From positions 552,101 through 616,100 of the forward strand of contig CAJNOJ010000030.1 in assembly GCA_905250025.1 (NCBI GenBank): DNA of 64,000 nt, given 5' to 3'. Both the position numbers and the translations under genes were made by a program. The stretch is from Adineta ricciae. Lineage: Eukaryota > Rotifera > Eurotatoria > Adinetida > Adinetidae. The notes under the pieces were generated by a model. That model had not been told where the DNA came from, made no database searches, and worked only from the letters and a program-made list of their open reading frames with translations. Each line of letters starts with the position of its first letter. The first letter of the stretch is position 1. This document shows, in pieces, positions 48,826 to 61,084 of this stretch.

Positions 48826-51134
48826 TCAATTCCGAAAATTACCTCTCTCATCTTGCTGATCAACACTGCCATGACCATAATAATTATCATAATCGTTCTG
48901 ACTACTACTACCAGCTGCTATAGCATAATCATATTCAGATAGCAAATGTAATTCCGAATAAGGTGTTGGATAACCATGCCGTGTCGGTGAAGTCAGCATC
49001 GGAGGATAAACATTAGGCGGTATATCATCCGTATATAAACCCCAATGTGGACGAACCGCACGCGAGGACGATTGACGATTACTTGTTATAGTTGAACGTA
49101 TGGCTTGTTGACCATCTTGTAAAGCAAGCGATGTAGCCATGTCTTTTGTTGATACTGATGATGGTACATTCGACGGAATGATTTGTTGAGCGGATGTCGC
49201 GTTTGAATTGGAGTTTGCCGCAGCGGCAGCTGTTCCAGGTGCCGCTTTCAAACCTTTGGGTGGCGGTGATTTAGGTCGAAGTTGTTCAATGCGTTCAGTG
49301 ATGTTTTCAAGTGCTGGCAGCGAGGTTTCGAAGTATGACTTATAAATGCGATGGTCGAAATTTGATGTGCAGATATCTGAACCAACTGAGAACCAACCAC
49401 GTCGAATAGTGGACTCTCGAGCAAACAAATGTAGACGACGACGGCCCAAACAAAAATGTTCTATAATATGATATAGTTCAATTGGTTTGTTTGGATCGCC
49501 CCATTCGGGTTCTTCAGTTATGATTAAATCGATATCCACATTGGCATGGATAAAGTCAGAGTCCACAGAACGACGAACGGTACCACGAATACCCATCAAA
49601 CAATGTTCCTTTAAACAACGATAAAATCATATGTTTAAGAACGGCAAGATGAATTACTTTAGTCCGTTGAAAAATGGAATCTGATTGCAACGTCAGTGCT
49701 GTTCGAGAATTCGTTCGATTCGTTTTCACCCAACAGATATCTTCACATCGTCGAAATCCCCATTTTTTCAAACACTACAACATTGAATGCATTGAATTCA
49801 TTTTCCAACACTGTTTCTCTACATACTGCTCGTCCTTGATCCAAACCTTCGGCAGATCCACACCATAGAAAAACAAACGATCGCTGAGCTGCCACCGATT
49901 CCACATCAAGTTTTATCACCTAGTTATTTTCTTCGAATTAAATCAATTTCTCTATCATTAAACTTTCACTTACCTCTTCCCAGGTGACATAACGATCAAA
50001 ATGAATTCCACTTGTTCGTTTATATTCTTCCAATGGTGGCTCAATAAGAATAACATCAAATTCACAATCAAGTGATGCCAACGTAAAATTATTTGCTAAC
50101 AAATCGCAACGTAGATACATCGGCGGAGGACTGGTTTTCTCAATGTAATCATCTTTTAGACGAATTAATTCACGTAATTTAGGATACTCTTCAAATCGAC
50201 CACGAAGACCTGTTTGCAGTTTCCGAAGTTTACTCATACAATCAAGAGAATATGGAAATGTACAAACCTGCATCGCGAATATAATTCTGCGGTCGTTGAC
50301 CCGTATTTACAAATTGTTGACAGTAATCATTATTCGGTGCCTGTAATTAAAAAAGAAATTAGACACAATGTAAAATGAAGTTCATATATATACTTCATCA
50401 AATTCATCGTCATCTAGCCGAGATATTTGATCATATAGATGAACCTTAAAGAAAGAAATCTGATTAGTTTCAATTCGGAGAAGCAAATGGAAGTCATACT
50501 TCATCAGTAACAACACGAGATGTTTGAATTGGTTTGGAATCGTCCGTTTGTTTGCGTTCCGCTTGCGTCCTGCATCATCACATTCAAATGTACAACTCGA
50601 AAAATTTCTTTAACTTTACTTGATTTTTGATAGAATTGAGTCTTTAATAGTTTCATCACACTTGTCTACTACTAGTCTCGATAGAGCTGTCGAGCTCAAG
50701 CCAAACTAAATGAAAATAATGTTAAATGTTTCGACAGTTGAAGAAAAAAGTAGAACGGCTTACAGATTTAGCTAAGGTTCGTTTGATTATTGCATTACGT
50801 TTTTTTAAAGTCAATTGAAATTTCTTCTCCGGATCTGTTTCTGCTTTCAACAAATCATCGTACTCATTGTCGCTGACAGTTTTTCGTCGTTTGGACTTTC
50901 CAGATGATTTCGTTGATGATATACGAGTGTCACTTCGTCGACGTTCTGTCGATCGGGACCGACTGTGACGAGTGCGTTTGTTCTGGCAAATATAAAAAAT
51001 ATTTTTTCAGAAGAATATCGAATGGTTCTTACATCGTAACGATTGTCTCGTCGAGATCGTTCATCGGAACGAGTGTGTAGTCGATGATGTCGACTACTTG
51101 ATTGAGAAAAATGGCGACTACTTACAGGTGCCAT
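48826..51134 (-). CDS. METTL14: METTL14, non-catalytic m6A methyltransferase subunit, 10 exons
   Basis: Minus-strand exons: 51134-51033, 50982-50764, 50705-50620, 50569-50500, 50444-50394, 50340-50268, 50209-49974, 49919-49827, 49774-49658, 49608-48826; 609 residues (human 456). The N-terminus is Arg/Ser-rich ([14 protein letters not shown]). The MT-A70 domain begins at [20 protein letters not shown] and continues [17 protein letters not shown]. It has [13 protein letters not shown] with EPPL at 257-260, the METTL14-specific form of the METTL3 DPPW motif, then [17 protein letters not shown] and [30 protein letters not shown], all as in animal METTL14. The C-terminal tail is long and rich in Ala, Ser, Asn and Tyr; the RGG repeats of vertebrate METTL14 are not present. 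METTL14 pairs with METTL3 and binds the RNA substrate. METTL3 is not in this window. Confidence 0.97.
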
Positions 51135-51884
51135 GTCAACATAGTCTCACAGTTTTCTTTTACTTGGAATTATTGTAAAAAATTAGGATATGTGATGAGG
51201 AATGAAACATTCTATTTAGTTGTCTTGTTCCTATGAGAAGTATGAACAATTTCTTCTTTCAAAAATGCACCAATAGAAAAGGAAATGAGTCACAATGTAG
51301 AATTGTCGAGTAGAAAATAGAAATATTTGAAGAAAGCGAAAATTAATAAATGGCCATTTTATCGTATAAGTTTAACTTCCAGATTTTCAAATAGATGTAC
51401 TAGAAGAGATTGGCTACGTTGTCGCTAGTGCTAATGTTTATTTCATTGAGTTTCTTAAAATAATTCACGTCGACCTCGTATATTCGAGTAGGTTTATTGT
51501 ACACACTGTTTTAATATTGATGCGCCAAATATAGAATATTGAAGACTTGTTTCTCTTAGACGTTAGAAATAGCAGTACGTACAAGTCGAGCACGCCATCT
51601 GTCGATCAACTTTTCATTTGGTCAATCAATTCGAAAAAAATACCTACAAGCAAGATATGAAGTAAAATAGATCAATCGTTCGAAAAAACAGGTCGTATTA
51701 TCCAATGACGTTAATATAAATCCAGTATTCGAATAATAAAAATCAATGACTCGACTATTGAATCATTATTTTTAGGAAAACGAGTCCTTTATTGTTGTAT
51801 TACTTTCCAGATAATATTCTCACCATTCCACACGTGTCCAAGGATAAATTTCAATCATTAGTCACGTGTGATTAGAAAGACAGG
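51135..51884. other. divergent intergenic region METTL14/SLC7
   Basis: 750 bases between two divergent starts. AT-rich; nothing specific recognised. Confidence 0.5.
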
Positions 51885-54800
51885 ATGACTAGTGCTATTC
51901 ATACACTCTACAACAGTCTGACACGACGAAAAACGTTCGAAGCAGAAACCTTGCATGCTTCTCAATTGAAGCGATGCTTAACTTTATTTGACTTAACTAT
52001 TTTGGGTAAGTAATCGATTGCGATGATATTATTAATCTTTGTCTTTTCTTTTTCTAGGTATTAGTTCAACATTGGGAACAGGCACATATATTCTTACTGG
52101 TCAAGTTGCTCATGAAACGGCAGGACCATCTGTGATTCTTAGTTTTCTCATCGCAGCTGTTGCATCTGTACTTGCCGGACTTTGCTATGCAGAATTTGGT
52201 GCACGGACACCACGTGCTGGAAGTGCCTATACATATACATACGTCAGCGTTGGAGAACTTATGGCTTTCATTATCGGTAAGATCGTGTTTTATTTAAACG
52301 AAACTCAAATTGTATATTTGAATTTAGGTTGGAATATGATTTTAGAATATGTGATAGGTAAGTCGATTAGACAGCAATTTTTGTGACATGCTTTAGTAGT
52401 ATTCAATTACGTAAACTTTGATATTGTTATCTGTATACTATTCAAGTATGGAGAGATAATAAGTATACAGATTTTAAGATAAATACCATAGTGTTCTTTA
52501 AACTTACTGATGAGTGAGGAAGAAGCGTTAATTCGTCATAAATTCATACCGACTATAGACCACATTCGTTCGATATTCTCGTCATGTGATTGCCCTAGTT
52601 TTTTGACGGAGTGATCGTATTCACGTAGTTATCTTTAGAACTTTATTGCATTTCTTCTAACAGATATTGAAATTGTGAGGTAAATCGATATCATCAGTAA
52701 GAATACAATCGATCTGTTTTACAAAGCGAATACTCGTGACTGGTAAGAATAGAAAGCACTCAAAACAAGCATCAACACCCCCACAGCACTTGTTTTGATT
52801 ATTACTAATATATACAAATACTGCTTTCTCTTTAATGAAAGTACTGCGAAGCAATCATTCAATGTTGAATGTCATTTATACGATGTCAAGAAATGATTGC
52901 TTTTATTTTCAATGAAGCGTAACTTAAAAATATCAAAATGAAGTATAACCGACGAGTGTCGTTGTCACGGATATAAACTAAATGGAAATTATTTTGAATA
53001 ATAGAATAAAACCTCTTCCACATTGTCCTTTGAAAGTTCGATTATTATAAACGTATGAAATCGTAAAACGAAGAATAAAATCGTCTATGATCTTAGTTTT
53101 TTGATTCTGTAGATGTGTGCAATGTTGAACAATTGATAGAAGTTTGTTCTTGCTATGACTTTGATCGAGCGCTTGCTAATCTTCATGATTGTTGAAGAAA
53201 AACAAACGATAGATATTGTTTCTCTGTCTTTTAGGTGCTGCGAGCACAGCTCGTGCATTAAGTTCATATTTCGATTCCTTGATTGATTTTACTCTAAGAG
53301 AATACTTTACTCAACATTTTCCATTACATGCGGGAATGTTCTCAGCATATGCCGATCTATTAGCAATGAGCTTTTGTCTTCTTATCACAGGTAAATCAAT
53401 CGTCAAATGAGGAATTTTCGAAAATTTCAAGATCATTGTTTAGTTCTTCTGGTCATTGGAATCAAAGAATCCGCTGTCTTGAATAATCTTCTTACAGCTG
53501 TGAACCTCACTGTGATTTGTCTTGTCATTGTTGTCGGTTTAACGAAAATTCATGGACATTATTGGAATATATCGCCTGATGAAGTATGCTGTAGTGCCAT
53601 GTAATATCGATGCTTATGTTTGTAATTTCATTCGATGTAGGTTCATAATATAACAAATAGCACTGGAAAAATTGGTGACGGTGGATTCTTTCCTTTTGGA
53701 TTTGAAGGAACATTAGCTGGTGCAGCGACATGTTTCTATGCGTTTGTTGGTTTTGATCTTGTGGCTGCGACAGGTATATGAAAGTTTTTCGTTTGAAACA
53801 ATATAAATCCTTTTCTTTTCCATATAGGTGAAGAGGCTAAAAATCCACAACGAGCAATTCCAATATCAATTTGTTTGACTCTGCTTGTCTGCTCGATTCT
53901 CTACTGCGGAGTGTCCATAGTCGTCACATTAATGGTAAAATATTATGAGAGAAGCGGCTTCTTCGAGTGAATTTATGACAGAGATCAGTACATCTGCATT
54001 TACTTAGGTTCCGTACTATCTCATCGATCCTGATGCTGTTTTACCCGAAGCATTTCGTTATGTAAATCTACCTGCTTTTAAATATATCATTGGCGCTGGT
54101 GCATTGAGCGGTATAGATATACATACGATCAAAAATTCAATTCAATTGTATCTTTTCTATTAGGCATTTTCTGTTCTCTTCTTGGTGCTCTTTTACCACT
54201 TCCGCGTGTGCTATATGCCATAGCGTCAGATGGACTAATCTTTCGCTTTATAGCTTGGATACATCCACGCTTGCAGACGCCAATAGTCGCAACTATTTTC
54301 GGTGGAGTTGCAGCAGGTACACTAACACAATCTGAATTTTTGCCTGTTCAATTTTCTTTCGATTACTTTAGCAATCATGGCATTAGTATTCGATTTGCAA
54401 AAACTAGTTGAAATGATGTCCATTGGAACATTACTTGCCTATTCTCTTGTATCAATATCGGTGCTGTATCTTCGGTAGGAGACTTCTAACGGAATATTTC
54501 GAATAAAACTCCAAAGTCTCTTAGTTACCAGCCCTCAGAAGAGTCAATATTGCAAACGGAAGATCGAATCGCCGAATCGTTCTACGTTAGATTATTCAAA
54601 CCATCGGCAATACGTCCAACAAAGGACACAGCAACTGTGACGAGATATCTCATTGTTTCCTTGGGTAACTTTCTTTTTCCAACTTTCGTTTCATTCACCT
54701 TCTTGTGATTCATACTAGCCATCAATGGTTTCCTTCTTTGTGCAATACAAATTTTCGCTAGTGATTATATAATGCGAAAAAATCCCCTGGTTCTCACTCT

Positions 54801-55214
54801 TTTCTTAATTTGTATTATTTTGGAAATATTCTTCGTTATTCTAATAGCAAACCAACCTAAAAACTCGGCTTCACTTTACTTTCAAGTAAAATTTGTTCAT
54901 TCGAAATCAAGTTCTTATCTGATTTTGCTTCTATTCAATAGACTCCATTAGTTCCTTATGTACCTATATTAAGTGTACTGATCAACACCTATCTCATTCT
55001 TAAATTGTCGCCCGCAACATGGATACGATTTGGTATATGGATGTTTACTGGTAAATATGTTTTTCACATCATGATTCTTGTTTATTTCCAATTGAATCTA
55101 TATTCAGGTTTTCTAATTTACGGTTTCTACGGTTTCTGGCATAGTTCTCAACGATTCGATGACGATCGACGACCACTCATATCCGACCGGCAATCGTCAT
55201 CAGATAGCTCTTAA
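51885..55214 (+). CDS. cationic amino-acid transporter (SLC7A1-4-like), 14 exons
   Basis: Exons: 51885-52005, 52058-52276, 52328-52357, 53235-53390, 53444-53583, 53641-53773, 53828-53934, 54008-54110, 54164-54316, 54372-54474, 54525-54664, 54719-54885, 54942-55050, 55108-55214; 595 residues, the usual size of the CAT family. TM1 carries the substrate-binding glycines ([16 protein letters not shown]). The conserved [19 protein letters not shown] follows. TM6 reads [23 protein letters not shown], the CAT signature, and then [12 protein letters not shown]. About fourteen membrane segments are visible. It should move arginine, lysine or ornithine across the plasma membrane, or the lysosomal membrane if SLC7A14-like. 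The tail ends in a Ser/Asp-rich stretch. Intron 3 is 877 bases and separates a 30-base exon from the next; all others are 50-75. Confidence 0.94.
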
Positions 55215-55541
55215 CATTTTGTATATTTCTTTTTGGATGTCTATTCATATTTTAATTAATAGATCATTTGAAAGAAGAAATTTGTGATTTGAAAAGGTTT
55301 TTTTCTCGCTAACGATATGCTTCTTCACTGATTTAGATAAAGAATTGAAAAATATCAGCAAATGACTTACCGTCACACATCATTGCTTTTCATCGTATCG
55401 TCTTTCGATCTATTTTCAATAACCTTCCATTCAATATGATTTGACAAAACATGCAAATTAATTATTACACAATCAAGGATTGTTTTAGCATAAATGCGTC
55501 GAATGATTCATTGTCAATCTAAAATATGTACTCTTTTTTAG
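55215..55541. other. intergenic, no gene seen
   Basis: 327 bases between SLC7 and RRP8 on the same strand. Nothing recognised. Confidence 0.5.
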
Positions 55542-56709
55542 ATGCCACATAAGAAGCGTGCGAATAAGAACCACATTCAAGTGAAAAAGATACTCGCCAA
55601 CAGCGAATCATCTTTGCTTGATAGAAAAAAAGGAAAGAAAAGTTTCGAACGTATTCCACGTCATGATAATAACCCAGCTGATCGCAAACGCGAAGAACGT
55701 ATATTGAATGATGATTCATCCGATGATGAGAATCGCAAGGTCAAAATCAAACGATTGCAATTAAAAAAGCACATTAATAAAGAACTGGAAAGTCAACAGC
55801 AAAGCTCACTTATACCGAAGAAAAGCCGAAAGAATAAATATTATCTATTGAATCATCCGGAATTGAAGGATGTGATTAAGTCCGTAACGAAAACAAACAA
55901 ACGTCAACGTCAATCCGACGATGAACCCGAAGAGCAACCAGCCGCGAAAAAACCTTCGCAAGAATCAAAACCGTCAATTTGTGATAAACTTGTTTCTAAT
56001 ATGATTACATCTCGTTTTCGTTATCTTAATGAGAAATTATATACCACATCAAGTACGGAAGCTCAAAATATGTTTAAAAAAGATCCTCAATCATTTTATG
56101 CATATCACCAAGGTTACGCGGTAAAGTTTAGCAATTATTTTCTCAAAAAATCTTCATATCTTGTCTCTTTAGACAAGCATGACTCGTTGGCCAGATCCAC
56201 CGTTAGATGAAATTATCGCGTACATTCGAAAACGCTCGGGAAATCTCATTATTGCCGATATGGGATGTGGCGATGCTCGTCTAGCTCGGACGTTGAAGTT
56301 GACTCATCCAAATATTTCCAGTTTTGATTTCGTTGCTTTGAATGAACATGTGCAAGTGTGTGACATTGCACATACACCAATGAAATCAAATTCGGTTGAT
56401 ATTGTTATCTTTTGCTTGTCATTGATGGGAACAAATTTAACTGATTTCATTCATGAAGCGCATCGTATTCTTCGTTTACGTGGAACGATGAAAATCGTCG
56501 AAATTGCTTCACGATTCGAAAATCAACCGCAGAAGTTTGTACGAAAAATCGAAGCCATGGGTTTTCAATGTTCGAAAACGAACTCAATGGACGAGAAAAG
56601 CAACGCTCCATCGAAGTATTTCTATACGTTCGATTTCGTGAAAATCTCCGAAGATATCAAATCGAAAGCTACTGTCACACTTGCACCATGTTTACATAAA
56701 AAACGTTGA
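55542..56709 (+). CDS. RRP8: RRP8 ribosomal RNA methyltransferase, 2 exons
   Basis: Exons 55542-56120 and 56173-56709 give 371 residues. The N-terminal half is very basic with nuclear-localisation-type runs (KKGKKSFERIPR, KKSRKNKYY). The C-terminal half is the Rrp8 domain: SRFRYLNEKLYTTSS, YHQGY, WPDPPLDEIIAYI, then the SAM-binding loop IADMGCGDARLA (Gly224 onward). Next come VCDIAHTPMKSNSVDIVIFC and LSLMGTNLTDFIHEAHRIL, and the end has SKYFYTFDF. RRP8 (nucleomethylin) puts m1A on the large-subunit rRNA in the nucleolus; the animal protein also takes part in rDNA silencing. All family motifs seem present. The only intron is 52 bases and lies just before the catalytic domain. Confidence 0.96.
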
Positions 56710-57030
56710 TTATGTCAGCATATTATTATTATTGTTGTTGTTGTTGTTTTGTTAAAATAAATGACAAAAATAAGGAGGAAAAAAAACAAAAAAAGAACGG
56801 AAAAGAAATGTGTTAAGGTAATGTTAACTCAGGTGATAGAGAAAATAATCAATAGACACCTAAATGAAAGAAGAAGAAGAAAGGAAATCTAACATCAGTA
56901 TTCACACATATATGTACGAACAATAAAGGGAATGTCGAGATCATATTTGTGCTATGTGTCCCTTAGAAGATCAGAAAAAGGAAACTTGCATTTGAATCTG
57001 GGAGAAGATGGAGGAAACCTTCTCTTTTCC
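56710..57030. other. intergenic, no gene seen
   Basis: 321 bases between the convergent RRP8 and Gly/Met-rich genes, with a short ATTGTTGTTGTTGTTGT tract near 56731-56748 and an AATAAA at 56757-56762 that probably ends RRP8. Confidence 0.55.
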
Positions 57031-57449
57031 TTAGCGAAGCATTGGAAAGCCACCGCCCATGCCACCCATGCCACTCATGCCTCCCATGCCACCAAAACCT
57101 CCCATTCCTCCCATTCCTCCCATTCCTCCCATTCCTCCCATAGCACATTGATTCAATGGGGCAGCGACATAGATAACTGGACGTTTGTTACCAGCAACAG
57201 TTGGAATGTAGTATTCAGTCCATTCGGTCACTGCCCATGGTTCGACACCTCCTGTGGTGAAACCTGAGGCTGCACCAGGAAGGGCACCAACACGATTAGG
57301 AACACCAGCACCTATTCGGCGGTCAGGAAGTTTTCCGGGTGCTTGTCTAGAAAAAACGAGATTAATGGTCACATACGAAGAAAGTGTTCGACTTACTGAT
57401 TGGCTACTGGAGCTCGTTGTGGAAGTCTTTGGGCGGGACGTACGTTCAT
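57031..57449 (-). CDS. small Gly/Met-rich repeat protein, 2 exons
   Basis: Minus-strand exons 57449-57397 and 57346-57031 give 122 residues. The N-terminal half is Pro/Arg-rich (NVRPAQRLPQRAPVANQQ), then APGKLPDRRIGAGVPNRV, followed by an ordered-looking middle (EWTEYYIPTVAGNKRPVIYV) and a single Cys. The end is a run of GGM units (GMGGMGGMGGMGGFGG) before GGGFPMLR. No signal peptide or membrane segment is visible, and I do not recognise a family. The layout (basic Pro-rich start, a short hydrophobic strand such as PVIYVAAP, a Cys, then Met-rich low complexity, with an end in PMLR) is shared in outline with the larger gene at 59.7-61.0 kb, whose end also contains LPMLR. They may be distant paralogues (inference). 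Confidence 0.7.
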
Positions 57450-59691
57450 TCTGTCTAAAAACAAAAGAATACAATTATTACGAAAAGAATCGTATGTTTA
57501 TATGATTTTCTCATTGAATTAATGATGATCGTTGGTCTATTGAGGAAAATGATTATGCTAACTACCTTAAAAGTGAATGAGAAGAAGAAAACAACTATTA
57601 AAATAACGTGGCAAGATATATATGTTTAAGAAGAAAAGCAAAAACATAACACAGATACAAATAAAAAATACATGTATCGCAATCGATCATCAAATGATTG
57701 AATAAGTTGTAGAATATGAAATAAAAGTAAAGAAGAGTAATGACAGAGAAGAAAAATATGAGAGGGGGAGAGAGAAAAAAACGAAAACTAGTCAAATGAA
57801 AGAAAAAAACATTTCAATTAATAAGAAAAAAATGACGTTGATGAGGTGTGGTTAAGTGATATGCATATACATAAGTATTGTGGCGTGAATCAATCAACCA
57901 TGACGTCAGTCTTGTATGTCTTATAATTTTGTTACGATTAATATGTGCAATAACAAAAAAAGGATACTTTCTTGTTTCTGTGTTGCTAGCATTATTGAAT
58001 AGAAGGTTGTTGTTTGTTGTCGATGATGATGATCTAGTTTCGAAACGACGAGAGAAAACAAGCAGGACAAGAACGAAAGAGAAAAGGCGTTTGAAAAGAA
58101 CAATATATGAAAAAAAAGAGATATCGAGAGCTAAATTCAAATTAATCGCCTAGAAGAGTAATATCTATATTTGATAGATGTATATAAGTAATAGAAATCC
58201 GTCTAATGTTTCATTCATTAATGTGTAGTACAAACGAACGATTAGTTTTTATTGATTAGCACATTATCGTGAAGATTCACTTCGGAATATGACTCGGACA
58301 TCTGATGTGAAACGTATCGATTGTTTAGTATTTTCTTGTTATTTGTTATACATCCGAATAGCATTGAATCAATTTATTTTAATATTGAATAGAGAAGACT
58401 GTTGATCGAAAAGCAAATTTCATTTCGACACAAATTGAAACTAATTAATATTAATCAAGTCACTATCAATTTGCAAATAAAAAAGTGTTTATTATTCATT
58501 ATGAGCACTCGCCTTGAGGCATCTAACAGGCGCATATTATCACAGTTGTTTACACTGATATTATCGGTAAAAAAGCAATTTTTCTTCTCACACTCATTAC
58601 ACAATTTTCCCTCTCTCTTTGAAATATACGTTGCTGTATCTTCGCTTGGGCATTGCAGTATCACCGATGTTTTCTTGATCACTTTATTTTGTTGTCTTAA
58701 CCTTGAAACCGTAATAAATAGTGATTCTAGTTAGACATCAAGCGAAACCACAAAAAAAATTGATGATCAATCAAATTGATTACAAAAATTGTCTCTTATT
58801 TACTTTCTTTCTCCCTCTCTCTCTCTTCCTTTCTCATGCTATCTTTGGTGTAAAGGCAAGCACCCTTTTCAACTCATCAACGACAAGGTTATCAGAAAAA
58901 TACATACACATGCTACAATGATAACTTGCCAGTTTTTCTTTCTGATCAATTTCTATTTTCGCATGCGTTCTCATATCACATTCGATTTTTCTAACCATTC
59001 ATTTTCAGAAGAAACAACTACGTTCAGGTAAATTATACGCGGTTTTCTGGCCGTGAATATAGGTGTGGCAAATAAAATCATTTTCGTATCTCTCTCTCGT
59101 CTTCTCTCTACCACAGACAAAACGGCCGTGGACGGCAAAAAACAAATTTCTCTTTTTTTTTCTATGCCACAACTAGAATTAATAACCTTCGTTTCCTTTA
59201 TGCGTCGTCGAATGATGCATGGACGATTCGAAGAAAGATATGATAAACCAATTGTATCGTGCAGTTTTCGTCCTCAAAATTAGGGACAAATGTCTGGCCA
59301 AGCAATTTTTTCGGCCGGAAAAAACTTCTTCTCTTCTATTTTTCTTCTTTTTTTTCTCTCTCTCTATTTTCCTCTCGTTTGTTAACTAAGAAGCAAAGGT
59401 GAAACCGCTTACCTATAAAATAAGAAGCATTCATATTAGATCGATTACTCTAGATCGACAGCCGTGGTCGTCACTTGAAGAAGAGTAGGTAGCGTGTGTG
59501 TTTATATACGTATATACATCTGTGTATTAGATATATGTGTGTATGCATGTCAGCAGTAGTAGAAGGAAAAGTTGTACCGTTACTTTTTCAATAGATATAC
59601 TACATAGTTCATGAGTATGGAGTTTGTTTCTAATCTATTTCTTTCTTAGTTCTAGGCACTAGATTAGTTACATAGCAATATATACGACAAA
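57450..59691. other. 2.2 kb non-coding region
   Basis: The largest gene-free stretch of the window. It holds several pyrimidine-rich tracts (near 58801-58835, 59085-59115 and 59325-59375), which look like polypyrimidine-tract or promoter sequence. Open frames here (for example 58402-58734 and 59053-59283) are full of Phe/Ser/Leu from such tracts and are not called. It could carry 5' untranslated exons or regulatory sequence for the repeat-protein gene that starts at 59692. Confidence 0.5.
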
Positions 59692-60996
59692 ATGGGAAAC
59701 CGAGTAAATCGTCGTCAACAACCAGGTCTTTCAGGATATGGTCAAGCCTATGATCCTAATTACGGAATGGACTATTATGGTGGAGCTTACGATCCAGTAT
59801 CTTGTAAGTATTGATATGATTTCGTATTCATTCGTAGACATCGAGTACGAACGTGAATGCATTGCTCTTTCAGATGGTGGTGCTTACCCAACTGGTGGTG
59901 CCTATCCAACTGGAGGCGGCTTTCCAACTGGAGGGTACGGAACAGGATACGTTACCACAGCCGTCGTTCCTCGACAGCCTATCGGTCCTCCACTCGGTAT
60001 GAGTGGTTCAAGTGCTCTCGGCGGCTATGGTTTAGGTGGTCTCGGAGGTGGCTTGGGAGGCGGCCTTCCACCTAAAATTCGTGTCATCTTCATCCCACAA
60101 GGTGGTGCCGGTGCTGCTGGAGGGTAATTTCATTGAATTTACGATGATTCAAGTCATGTACTTTTCTTACCTCGATGTATAGATGTGCTCCATCGTGTCC
60201 AATGCCAATGCCACAAATGCCAATGCCACAAATGCCAATGCCTATGCCAATGCCTCAACCAATGTGTCCACCCCCCATGCCAATGCCTCAACCAATGTGT
60301 CCACCTCCAATGCCAATGCCAATGCCTATGCCAATGCCAATGCCCCAACCAGCGTGTCCACCTCCAATGCCAATGCCTATGCCAATGCCAATGCCAATGC
60401 CCCAACCAGCGTGTCCGCCTCCAATGCCAATGCCTATGCCAATGCCAATGCCAATGCCCCAACCAATGTGTCCACCTCCAATGCCAATGCCAATGCCAAT
60501 GCCTCAAATGCCCATGCCTCAACCAATGTGCCCACCCCCTATGCCAATGCCAATGCCACAAATGCCCATGCCTCAACCAATGTGCCCACCTCCAATGCCA
60601 ATGCCAATGCCACAAATGCCAATGCCAATGCCAATGCCAATGCCAATGCAACAACCTATGTGTCCACCAATGGGCGGTGGTATGTTCACAGCTGAATTAT
60701 AATTATGTTTTGCTATTGTGAAATTTGCTTCTTTCTATGAAAACTATAGGTCTCGCCAGCTATGGTGGTGGTATGCCAATGGGTGGTATGCCAATGGGCG
60801 GTATGCCAATGGGCGGTATGCCGATGGGCGGTATGCCAATGGGTGGCGGTATGCCATTCGGTGGCGCTGTCGGTGGATTTAGTGGCGGTAAGTTTTTCTG
60901 TTTTCTCTTTTTGACAAATAAATGTTTCGTCATTCTCAATTTTTTGTAGGTTATGGTAGTGCTTTACCAATGTTGCGTTGTTCACAATTTTCATAG
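59692..60996 (+). CDS. Met/Pro/Gly-rich low-complexity protein, 5 exons
   Basis: Exons 59692-59803, 59874-60123, 60183-60679, 60750-60887 and 60950-60996 give 347 residues. It starts MGNRVNRRQQPGLSGYGQAY; a Gly after Met suggests possible N-myristoylation. A Tyr/Gly/Pro region (GGAYPTGGAYPTGG) comes next, then a short hydrophobic strand (PPKIRVIFIPQG). Exon 3 is almost only Met-Pro dipeptides broken by CPPP blocks (MPQPMCPPPMPMPMP), about 165 residues. Exon 4 is a GGMPM repeat, and the last exon ends YGSALPMLRCSQFS. No classical signal peptide is visible. I do not recognise the family. Frame is kept across all introns, so despite the repeats it behaves as a gene. A structural or condensate-forming role is possible but unproven. 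Confidence 0.75.
60196..60657 (+). repeat. hexanucleotide ATGCCA/CCAATG array encoding Met-Pro
   Basis: Near-perfect tandem units of six bases, in blocks separated by a CAACCAATGTGTCCACC-type spacer that recurs about nine times. Block copies of roughly 60 bases are themselves repeated, giving a two-level repeat. Confidence 0.92.
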
Positions 60997-61084
60997 ACGC
61001 ACTATTGAAGTAAAATAAATTTGACAACGATACGGTGACGGCGACAAGTACAACATTGAGACGAGTCGTATTACATTGAAATCA

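Noticed and set aside
57031-57449. GGM repeats as a glycine-rich RNA-binding protein
   Set aside because: No RNA-recognition motif or RGG box is present.
58402-59283. Several overlapping open frames on the plus strand
   Set aside because: Made of polypyrimidine tracts, with no family signal.
60154-60654. Minus-strand open frame of His-Trp runs
   Set aside because: It is the antisense of the Met-Pro hexamer array; any stop-free short repeat opens all such frames, and there are no splice partners.
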